Source: Ctenosaura bakeri (taxonomy: Eukaryota; Chordata; Lepidosauria; Squamata; Iguanidae). Taken from it: a stretch of DNA of 64,000 bases. The DNA is taken from assembly GCA_948474755.1 (NCBI GenBank), contig CAOLHI010000423.1, forward strand, positions 1-64,000, given 5' to 3'. The stretch's first letter is position 1, and every line of letters begins with the position of its first letter. The position numbers and the translations under genes are program-made. Positions 1 through 9,900 of this stretch are shown piece after piece. The notes below the pieces were generated by a model. It had not been told where the DNA came from. It ran no database searches and saw only the letters and a program-made list of their open reading frames with translations.

Positions 1-259
1 TAATAATAAGACTAAAAGACTAAGAAGACAAAAACGGCCCAGAAGAACGATGCTCCAGGAATACTAGAAGATGTCAGCCCAGATCTCAGGATTCCGGTCC
101 TTACCAAAGGGAGTTCTCTCAAGATCTGGGGCAGCTTTTCTTGTGCAAGAGAGGGGAAGGGAACTGGCAGGGCAGAGGTAAGAGTCAGGGCTTATTCTTT
201 GAGCCTGGAGATGGGAGGGACTGAACTCAGCCTGAGGAATTGCTAACAGTGGGTGGGGG

Positions 260-1371
260 GTCTGTGGTCCTTGCCGACACGTCCAGGGTAGCACTGACCG
301 CCACTTTTGGGGTCGGGAAGGAATTTCCTCCAGGGCAGATTGGCCCGGGACCCTGGAGGTTTTTCGCCTTCCTCTGGGCATCCGGCAGGGGCCACCTGTT
401 GGAATGCTGGGAAAAGCAATGATGTCTTACTTTTGTTAAAACTCACCAATGAGAACTCAGCAAAGAACAGTAAGACCGTAAAAGAAAATTAATAAAAGTC
501 CAGCATACAGAATTTTGGAAATATGAAGCCCACTTTCAAAAGAAAGAATGCTACAAGGTGTCCAGAGGTCCAAAGAAGAAAATTCTCACTATTTGGAAAG
601 GGAGTACAGCAAGATGTCAGATACTGCTCACTGCAAAATGATACTCTAATGAGAGAGTATTTGCTGACCCACTTTGAAAAGTCCTACTTGCTAAGATATT
701 ATTTGCAAACCCCTTTTTACTCAATTTGAAATGAAAGTGAACATAGAAGAAAACATCAGAAGAGAACATCAAATGTTGAGCCGACAGGAGGGCTTTCCCT
801 GGATGACGGACGAAGATGCTCCCTGGAGGATGCCCGTGTGTCCCCTGCATGGAGAGATGAGAGGCGTGCGCGTAAGGCAGGCCCTTGCTGACACGCTCAG
901 GGTAGCACTGACCGCCACTTTTGGGGTCGGGAAGGAATTTTCCTCCAGGGCAGATTGGCCCAGGACCCTGGAGGTTTTTCGCCTTCCTCTGAGCGTCTGG
1001 CAGGGGCCACCTGGCAGGCTGTTTGAGAGAGTCGTGGGAATTTATCTTGTAACTTTCAAAACGTGCCAAACTGGGCAAAGAGACGTAAAATCATTATGCA
1101 GAATTAATAAAAATCACAACCATTTAAATGGTTCTCTTTCTTTTTCTTCCATTTTTGAGTTTAAAAATATAGCTCATTGTACCAGTACCAGAGTATCAGC
1201 AGCTCAGGGACAGCAACATTTCACAGATGGAAACTGGGACGTGTGCATGGCCAAGCATCATTGGAACTCAGTATGGGCTTACCAAGTTCCCATTGATTCA
1301 GTGGCCTTCTGCGGTTGGGGACAAAAAGTTGGATTGTGGCCCTAATATTTTGGTGGCAGGGGATCAAATTC
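260..1371 (+). mobile_element. LTR-retroelement-like remnant with duplicated 140-bp block and primer-binding-like site
   Basis: Two closely similar blocks (about 265-405 and 882-1015, sharing TTTTGGGGTCGGGAAGGAAT) lie about 620 bp apart. Downstream, 1351-1371 begins TGGTGGCAGG, like the leucine-tRNA-type primer-binding site of Gypsy-like elements or some endogenous retroviruses, with a short gap. No gag or pol frame survives. The family assignment is inference; internal sequence after 1371 is not recognisable. Confidence 0.35.
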
Positions 1372-1676
1372 AGCCCCCCACATTTCACAGAGAGAAACTG
1401 AAAGACGTGTGACCAAGCCACATCAGATTGTGATCAAGGTGTCAGAGGTGATTAATGAGAAAGAACACACCAGTTAGGAGGGGCTGCAGCATCGGGTTTT
1501 TGCCTGTGTCTACTGGGAAGGGCAAGATTGCCACCTTCTCTTCTCTCCCCTTGCTGTGTGCAACCAACTTGTGCATTTTAAATTCAGCTTGCAGTAAATG
1601 AAGTAAGCCAAGAACAACAGAAGATAAATAGGAGTGTGCCTGCTAAATCAGGCTATGGTATAGCGCTCCTTTTTCT

Positions 1677-1720
<44 letters not shown>

Positions 1721-1728
1721 TTTCTTTT
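1677..1728 (+). repeat. (TTTC)n microsatellite
   Basis: About eleven near-perfect TTTC units flanked by T-rich sequence. Confidence 0.95.
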
Positions 1729-2154
1729 AGAGAAAAGGGCTTGTGCCCACTATGTTGAGGAGGGTCTTGAACCCTTGACCCAAAGTCCTGGCAGCATGTT
1801 TTGCTCGCCTAAGGCAAAGGACACAAGATGGTGCCCTCTTTCCACTCTTCACACAGCAATGGATTGGAAAGGCAGCTGAGTGCTTGGTGCTTCTAAGGCA
1901 GCAGAGCTTGGAAATGTTGCTTCTTTGGACTGAAACAGGTTAATTTTGGACTACAAATCCCAGAATCCCTCAGCAGTGTGCTGAGTGGGGGTTATGGGAT
2001 TAGTAGACCAAAATTAACTTTTCCCAGCCCCTCCCAGCAGGCTATTTTGGGGGTGGGCTGGGATAGGAATGCACCGGTTGTCCGCTTGGGGGAGTGCTCT
2101 AGCTGTCTCCTCTTGAATTGCAGGGGTTGGACTAGCAGCTCCTCCCAATATGAT

Positions 2155-2282
2155 GATTCCAGGAGGCAGTGGGCTCTCTTTCCTTGGAGACTTTTTAAAC
2201 AGAGGCTAGCTGTGGGTTCTGGCATGGCCCAGGAATGGCCTAGATGACCTTTGTAGGACTTGCCAGCTCTACGATTTTACAG
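2155..2282 (+). mobile_element. Degraded CR1 LINE 3' end
   Basis: The order of words matches other CR1 tails here: TTTTTAAACAGAGGCTAG, TGGCCTAGATGACC, then a decayed tail. It is more diverged than the other copies. Confidence 0.55.
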
Positions 2283-2660
2283 AATATTATTTACCTCCTT
2301 TAGAAAAAAAAAGCCTATGGGAAAAAGAAGGGGTTGAGGATGAACCGAGCTTTCTTCTGCAAGGTTCTGATCAGCAAGTGACACTGAAGGTCACAATTTC
2401 TGCAGTTAACTTGGCAAGCTCAAGCAAAAAAGAAATGGAAGCTTGTTTGATGAAAGAAGTAATACAAATAAGGTTCCTTTCCTTTTTCAGTTCAATGTAG
2501 TCTGTATGTATTTGGTGAATTTTGCTCAGTTTGTTTGCATTCAATATGGTCTGCTGACTTGTGGAATACATTTTTATCTACCTGTGATTCTAAGAGCCTA
2601 TGAAAAGCGGTGCCCAAAAAGCAACACAATGCATTCCTTCCTTAACAATAACACAGCAAT

Positions 2661-2694
2661 TAATCTCTCTCTCTCTCTCTTACACACACACACA
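2661..2694 (+). repeat. Compound (TC)n(AC)n microsatellite
   Basis: A TC run joined directly to an AC run. Confidence 0.9.
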
Positions 2695-2869
2695 CCTTGG
2701 AAGGGCTTCCACATTGCACAGATATAATGCCATGATTCCACTCTGTCATTTATTCATTCAATGGGCAGCCCACTTTTCTCCTAATACGGGGATCAACGTG
2801 GCATGCCATGGCAACATCCTATGTGGTTCCTGAATCTGCACTTTATGGAGCTGAGCTCAGGGATCTGGG

Positions 2870-3047
2870 AGTCAGTGTGGTGTAATGGTTTTGACTCTGA
2901 CTTTGGAGATCGGGGTTCAAATGGCTGTCTGGCCCTGGAAGCCCACAGAGAGAGCCCTTAGGCAAGCCACATCCTCTCAGCCTCGACAATCTTGCCAAGA
3001 AGTCTCCTGATAAGTTTGCCATAAGCCAGAAAGAGAAACAACAATAG
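2870..3047 (+). mobile_element. tRNA-derived squamate SINE
   Basis: The head AGTGTGGTGTAATGG is a tRNA-like box A region and GGGGTTCAAAT is box B. The tail GCCATAAGCCAGAAA resembles the BovB-type end of Sauria SINEs. Confidence 0.75.
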
Positions 3048-3063
3048 CCATTTTCACAGTAGA

Positions 3064-3241
3064 CTGTTAATTCCACTTTCAACCTCCTCTGGAATCCTGG
3101 GGTTTGCAGTTTAGGGAGGGGCCTTTGAGGATATAAAATATGGACCTTTGAGGCCCCTCCCTAAACTGCAAACCCCAGGATTCCAGAGGAGGTTGAAAGT
3201 GGAATCATAGCGCTCTAACAATCCCGTGCGGAAATGACCTA
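3064..3241. repeat. Palindromic MITE family A, copy 1
   Basis: Long inverted repeat: the left arm has CCACTTTCAACCTCCTCTGG and TTTGCAGTTTAGGGAGG, and the right arm is its reverse complement around a short AT-rich spacer. The left terminus is missing; the right ends GTGCGGAAATG. Confidence 0.85.
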
Positions 3242-3245
3242 AGTC

Positions 3246-3280
3246 CGTGCTTCTGGGCCTTTCGGCTAAGATCATTAAGT
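3246..3280 (+). pseudogene. U2 snRNA 5'-end-like fragment
   Basis: GCTTCTGGGCCTTTCGGCTA followed by AGATCA differs from the conserved vertebrate U2 5' end at two positions over about 23 nt. Similarity stops after about 35 nt: the branch-recognition region and Sm site are absent, so it cannot be a functional snRNA. It could be a fragment or chance. Confidence 0.4.
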
Positions 3281-3590
3281 GAGGGCGTTCTAGTGCCTCT
3301 TGAACCCCCGGGGGTACCCTACGAGGTTGCCGTGGCATTTGAAACGGATCCACAGCGGGGTAACTGTGCAGTTTAGAAGGGCACCGCAGTCGCGATCAAG
3401 GAAAAGGGGCGAGTTTTCCAATCCGCTTCCCAAGCTCCGGCCTTTTACGCACAAGAACAGGGTGACTTTTTTCCATCCTCCCCTTGGCCTCGGAAAGGGT
3501 TAAGGCGGCTGCCTGGAAACCGGCTGGGCTCGGCCTCCTCTTCCTCCTCCTCCCTGCGGCCCCCGAGGGACCCAGCCCGGCCCCTGGCGT

Positions 3591-3617
3591 CTCCTCCTCC
3601 TCCTCCTCCTCCTCCTT
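3591..3617 (+). repeat. (TCC)n microsatellite in PLLP 5' UTR
   Basis: About nine TCC units in the GC-rich leader, roughly 210 nt upstream of the PLLP ATG. The tract is pure and so potentially length-variable. Confidence 0.85.
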
Positions 3618-3826
3618 CCCGGTGCCAGCCTCTCTCTCTCTGTCTCTGCGCGCCAGCCAGCCAGGCAGGCAAGCGGAGCGCACGGCTGGGGCGCGCCGTC
3701 GAGGCACTCACTGAGAAGTCTCCGCGCGCCTTCCCTTCCTTTCCTTCGGCCCCTCGGAGAGGGTCGCCCACCCGGAGGGGCGGCGGGCGGCGGGCGGCGT
3801 GGGGAGCGGGGCGAGAGGCCGCCAGG

Positions 3827-3964
3827 ATGTCCGACTTCCCGTCCAAAGTCAACACCCGCACCAGCACCCCCGCCGCGGGCGCCGCAGGGTCCGGCCCCGG
3901 CGCCTCCGCCTTCGACCTCCAGTTCCTCCGCTCGCTCTTCGGGATCCTGATGGCCGTGGAGATC
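3827..3964 (+). CDS. PLLP: PLLP coding exon 1
   Basis: Residues 1-46: the cytosolic N-terminus and the start of the first membrane segment, ending MAVEI. The donor GTGAGT follows at 3965. The start context is GCCAGGATG. The exon lies inside the CpG island. Confidence 0.95.
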
Positions 3965-6900
3965 GTGAGTGAAGCCCGCGGGGGCCGGGAGCCAGGCCGG
4001 GAGGGGGATCTCTTCTGCCAACCGGGATAAAAGCGGGACGGAGAGAGAGAGAGAGAGCAAGGAACAGGGGTGATTGAATTTGGGCGTGTGGAAAGGCCTG
4101 CCCTCTCCAAAGCCCCCTCTCCTGCTTTCTTGGTGTAACTGAAGCCAACTCATCCCTCCATCTCTTGGGGACTCAGGAAGGAGAGCGCGCCTTTGAGGAT
4201 ATGCAAAGCGCCTCTCCTTTTCTTCCTCCCTCCCTGGCAAGGAAGCTGTAACCACTCCTCGCCACTGCTGCTTGAGCCTGCGTCTGTGTGAAGAAGGCAG
4301 GAACCTCGGGGGCTGTGGATGGAGCTAGACCGAGATGGATTCCAAATTTCTCCCTTACTCTCTCTCTCTCTGACACACAATCCAACAATATGGGGAGTGC
4401 AGCCCAGCCCTGTTCTCAAGGGTGAAAGGGATCCCAAGAGGAAGGGCAGAGGGGAGGGGGCGGTGAGCTGGAGGGAATGCTGAAGGTGAGGCTGGGGGAC
4501 AAAGTCATGGGGCTGGAAAGGGCACCAAAGGCCATCTAGATTCAGGAATAGGAATCCAGAGCTCTCCTGAAAGATGGCTGTCCAGAAGACCTCCAAGAAA
4601 GGAGAGTTCTCCATTATCTGAGGCAGGTCCCTTCTGCTCATGCAGGTGGACGTTCTTCCCAATGTTTAGATGGAATCTCTTGTCATTGGAATCCAGTCTC
4701 TGGAGCAGCACAAAACAAATTCACTATGTCTTCTACATGGCATTCATTCAGATATTCAAAGATGGCTGTCCCATCATTGCTCAGTCTTCCCTTCTCCAGA
4801 CTAAACATAACCAGGACCCTAAATTGTTCCTCAGAAGGTCTTGGGTTTCCAGGCCTTCTAACCATCTTGATCACCATCTTGGTGATCAAGATCTGGACAC
4901 GTTGCAGCTTGCCGATACCCTTCTTGAACTGGGCCACCAAGGAGATGGAGGAGGTGATTCAGAGTGTAGTGGAGTCTCCTTCTTTGGAGGTTTTTAAGCA
5001 GAGGCTGGATGGCCATCTGTCGGGAGTGCTTTGAGGGTGTTCCTGCATGGCAGAAGGGGGTTGGACTGGATGGCCCCTGGGGTCTCTTCCAACTCTACAT
5101 TTCTATGATTCTATGATGGGTGGGAAGGAATTAGTTCAAGAGAAGAAAGAGGAAAATGGAGACTGACTGATGGAGATGAAGCCAGAGATTTCAGACAGAG
5201 CAAGCAGCTGATAGGGGAAGGATCCCATACTGGGGAGCAAAAGCTTATAAAGAGGAGTGGAAGAGGCAAAAAAAGGGGCTTTGATAGTGAGGACTAGGAG
5301 CTTGAGGTTGATATGAAGGAGCTGGTGGGCGAAGCAGTCTTCGAAATTTGGAGGCTCAAAAGTAACAACCTTAAAAAGGGGGGGGAGGAGAGGGAATGTA
5401 ACAGCACCTTTGAGTCTGCATGATTTATTTTACCGTGAGCTTTTCTGGATTTCAAGCACATGCTGAAATTGACTCTGAAAGACACTGGTAGATTCCTTCT
5501 CCCCCTCTGGCTTTTTCTTTTTAAGCTGTCATAGATTAACACGGCTACCTCTTTGGAAGGAACAAATTACTTTTGCCATTGCAAGATGTTTTTGGTTACC
5601 ACAGTTCGCAAACCATGCAGTGCAGAAGAGTGATTTACTGTACTGGTATTGCACAGTTTCTAGTTATCTGAGCATTTGAGCAATTTTCAGAGGCACTTGG
5701 CAGCATTTTTTTTCAAGTTTTCTGTCATCATCTTATCAATCCTAAGGACTTTTCTCTCAAATGAGTAACAGACAGCGATAGAAAATTAGCAAGCAGCCTG
5801 TTATTTATTCCAAAATTGTAACAAGTAGTGGGAGTAGATCCGTTTTCAAACACACACCATGAGTAATGGGAATGAAACACATTTAAAAGGTAACTTTCCC
5901 TAGCTCTGCCTAACACACACAGCCAAAAATACCTATTCTCTGTGGATGACGAAAGTCTTATGGGAGGAGAAGCTTTCCACCAGCAGCAGTGACTTCCATG
6001 CCAGTGTGATGAGGACTGCACCTGGCTTTTAGTCTGAACTTTAAAGGAGCTAGCCACAAAGTAGACTTAGCACATTTGGTGATTCCTTGAAAGTTCAGAT
6101 GAAAACCAAGAACTGATTCACTGCTGCCTTTGACATGGAAGCCGCCAGCTGCCACTGATTTGAATCTGTTTTGGCCTAACTCAGGGTCCTGCCCTTTTTC
6201 CTCTAAAGTGGGACTGCCCTTCATACCAGCTTGTCCACGGCGTACATCTTAACTGGTTGGAGCTAAGGTTTTGTTACGTGGCAGAGCAGTCAAAAATTTA
6301 AGGTAGAATCACAGAATCATAGAGCTGGAAGAGGCCACAAGGGCCATCAAATGCAACCCCCTTCTGTTGTGCAGGAAGACGCCATCAAAGCATTCCTGAG
6401 AGATGGCCATCCAGCCTCTGTTTAAAAACCTCCAAAGAAAGAGAAGACTCCGCCACACTCCCAGCCAGCAGTGTATTCCACTGTCAAACTGCTTTTACCA
6501 TCAGGAAGTTCTTCCTAATGTTTAGGTGGAATTGTTTTTTCCTGAAGTTTGAAGCCATTGCTCCACGTCCTAGTCTCTGGAGCAGCAGAAAACAAGCTTG
6601 CTCCATCTTCCATATGACATCCCTTCAAATATTGGAAGAAAGCTGTCATGTCACTTCTTAACCTTCTCTTCTCCAGGCTAAACATCCCCAGCTCCCAAAG
6701 CCAGTCCTCAGAGGCCTTCAGGGCGTCCAGGCTTTCTACCATTTTGGTCATCCTTCTCTGGACGTGTTCCAGCTTGTCCATATCCTTCCTGAACTGTGGT
6801 GCCCAGAACTGGACACACGATTCCCAGCAGAGTCTGACCAAAGCAGAATAGAGGAGGCTATCTATCTACCTACCTACCTACCTACCTACCTACCTACCTA

Positions 6901-9900
6901 CCTATCCATCCATCCACCTATCTGTCTGTATCTTTTTATATATCTGAGTAGTTTTATTGAAACTTTAGGTATAAGGAGTAAACAGCAAACACAAGCTTTG
7001 ATGAATCTATGCTTTAGGACTTGTTCATGTGAATGTACTGTTTCAAAAAGAAATACTGTTAACTTCAGCCACACCTGAATATTTGGTGACGTTATCTGGT
7101 TCATTGATAAAGTGCTAGAAGAGGGAACAAGAGGTTTTGGTGGCAGTGGGCAGAGGTGGAAGTGTGAGTCATTAGGTCTCCAGCTGAGGCATTTTGCAAA
7201 CAATTCACAGCTGAAGGAGAGGGTCGGTTGGTTTATGGATTTTAAAGCTACCTGGTCGTGAGAGAAGGCATAGTTTCTGGTTTTGTACTACTCTCTTGTG
7301 GAAACATTAAAGTTTTTCAAAAGTGATTCTCTGTTCTTGAGGAGTGAATCCAGGTGAAGAGGTAGAACAGTTCCCCTCACACCTCTCTCCCTCTCTCCTC
7401 CCCCTTTCCTTTGTGCCCATAATTCGGTATTCTAAAATATAATCCTTGAGGCCGAGAAGAAAATAGGAATTTGGTCGTTGTTTTCATCCTCAGGCATTAA
7501 TTTATATGTGTGCATTGCTGGAGCAAGAATTGTCTACTGCTGCCCCCCAGATATCTTACCTGCCCTCCAGGGTCGTCTGAGGACATTTTGCTGCCTGAGC
7601 AAATGGACCTTCTGCTCTCCAGTATTATTTCACGTCCTGAAGCCGACAGGGCTGGCTGCTGACTCTTGCTTCAAGAGGGTTAAGGGGATGGTGTCCATCA
7701 CAGCCTCTGAGGGCAGCTATTATATTCTGCCTTTTTCCAGAGAGGGAACTCCAGGTGGCTTCCCATAATGTTAACTTCTACAAAAGTCAAAAAAGAAGAA
7801 TTAAATCACACTTCATGTTCATGGAATGATGGTGGTGGTGGGGGGTGGCCCTCTTGTATTTTGCCCGAGGTAGCAAAATGACCCAGAGCAGCCCTGGCTG
7901 CTTCTCTTGACCCAGACAGGACAAGAGTATGCTCTTCCTTCCTTTATATCCTGAACCTGCTTCCCACGTACCTTTCCTCAGCTCTGCGTTAATGTTAACA
8001 GCTAGGACTGCTTGTGCTGCCAAAAGTTTTGCTCTGGTGGATAACAATGGTTGGCTTGTACACGCTAAAGAAACAGAGCTAGACAAGGAAGAAGGAGAAA
8101 GGATGGAGGACAATCAAGCAGGATAGGAATGGAGCCTCAGGGTGTTGACTCCCAACGCTTTCAGGAAAAGGCTTCCTGATTAGCACCGGTTGGGCTTCAG
8201 TGGAGAGGGATGTTCTCCTGCACCTGGGGGATTTGGACTCAGCGGTGCCTGGTGGTTACCGTGTCACCATGGCAGGGAATCCACTCCAGGCATTAGTCCA
8301 AACTTTAAAGGAGCTACCCAACCTAATTTGGGAGCTGGGAGGAGGGATACCCATCAGCAGCTTGAATAGCTCCTTTAGAGTTTGGACTAATGCCTGGAAC
8401 AGATTCACTCCCCTGCCCCATTAGCGGTGAAAGCCACCGGCCTCACAACTTGGACTGGAGCGCAGCCAGGCTTCTCTCCTGGACAAGCCCCACCAGCACA
8501 CCTGTGAGAAGCAATCCCTCTCTGATGTTTGCGTAATCCCAGGATCTACAAACAGCGATGCTGGTGCTCCTGAGCCCTCTCCGCCTCACCTTGGGTCTGC
8601 AGCCAGTCTGATGTTGGCTTTCTTGCAGATGACAGCTAATGCCGGTCTTTCAATAGCCCTTTGTACTGGAAGGATCGTGCATGGCTCTGCTTGATATCCA
8701 TGCCCCTTAATAAATACTGAGCTGGACTTTTTCTTTGTTACTTTGTTTTGTATATTCAGTCAGAAATGCTGCTAACTCCAATCTTCTGGATAAGTCATGG
8801 CTGTGAGAATTGGGGGGCAGCTGAAGAAAAAGTCTTTTGGGTAACAGTTGTTAGCTTAGTTTTGCCTAACTGAAGGAAAGATCCCCCAGAAGACCTAAGC
8901 ACATGGAGCAGATGATGTGGGAGAAGCTAGGTCCCGTCGGTAACCTGAATGTGAATTATGTAGGGCTCCAACACTTTGTACCTTGCCCAAAAAATAATTG
9001 GCAGCCAAGGGAGTGTTCTTAGTATTACTCTAATATGATCATTCCTATATGTGCCAGTAGCCAGCCTGACTGCCGTGTTTTGAGCTAATTGATGCTCCTG
9101 AACTTGGTATAGAGGTAGCCCAATGCGGAGCACATTGCAGAAGTCCAGCCTTGAGGCTATTAAACTCATTAGGGAGTGACGTCCAATTAAGCACAGGGTT
9201 ATAGCTCACTCAGTCATGCTTCCCATGGCACTTGCACTGTCCTTCCCCTTCCTTCACAGACCTCATGTGCAAGCTCATGGCTTCGCTTATGGCATCATGA
9301 GTGGGAGGAGAACTCCGTGTGGGATGTCCGGGCATTTGGATTATGCCAGCCATGAGAACAATTCAGGGAGGAACAATAACTGAGAGCACGACAGAGACAG
9401 AAAGAGCTGTGTGGGGGCAGCAGAATTCACCCCAGCTTGTCTGAGACTGAGGCCATTTCTGCACTAGACTCGTATAGTGCTATGATTCCACTTTCAACAT
9501 CCTATGGAATCCTGGAGTTTGCAGTTTCGGGAGGGGCCGGCCAGAATTTCTCCCTTGTATTAATGCTTTGAGTGCATTCTAACAGAAAATTCAGCCAAAG
9601 GAGAGGCAGTATGGTAGTGTGCGATGGAGAAAGCAAAGGGGCTGGGGTTGTGGCAGGCAAAATTTGGGATGAATGTAGTCCAAGGTGGACAACTGTGTGT
9701 AGGGGGGGTAAGTACTGAAAACAGGCTTTTAGGGGATGGATCTTTGAGGCTGAGGAAGTTACGCTGCTGTTTCTGTGGCCCCTTTTTGGCCATTGGGTTC
9801 CACTCTGGGAGAAAGGCAATGTATAAATATAATTAGATAGATAGATGGGTGGATGGATGGATGGATGGATAGATAGATAGATAGATAGCTATTTATTTGA

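Larger units (their letters stand above)
3400..4050 (+). promoter_or_regulatory. PLLP: PLLP CpG-island promoter and 5' UTR
   Basis: A sharply GC- and CpG-rich block surrounds the PLLP start codon, while the sequence on both sides is AT-richer and repeat-filled. It contains GC boxes and a (TCC)n run at 3591-3617 that probably falls in the 5' UTR. I see no convincing TATA box. The long minus-strand open frames here come from base composition. Confidence 0.75.

Noticed and set aside
731..1345. 204-codon plus-strand open frame
   Set aside because: It crosses the repeated 140-bp block and reads no known domain. The other block copy is out of frame with any matching protein.
1340..1371. Intact endogenous retrovirus or Gypsy element
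   Set aside because: Only a primer-site-like word remains; no gag, protease, polymerase or envelope frame follows, and a matching second LTR was not found.
3445..4255. Long minus-strand open frames (up to 251 codons) opposite PLLP exon 1
   Set aside because: They lie in a CpG island, are dominated by Arg/Gly/Pro/Ser from GC-rich codons, overlap each other in several frames and resemble no protein. Few stops in GC-rich DNA explains them.
4150..4662. 170-codon minus-strand open frame in PLLP intron 1
   Set aside because: Partly antisense intron and partly CR1 fragment; no conserved protein words outside the CR1 part.
6858..6925. CRISPR-like direct repeats
   Set aside because: Simple tetranucleotide array with no spacers, in a vertebrate genome.
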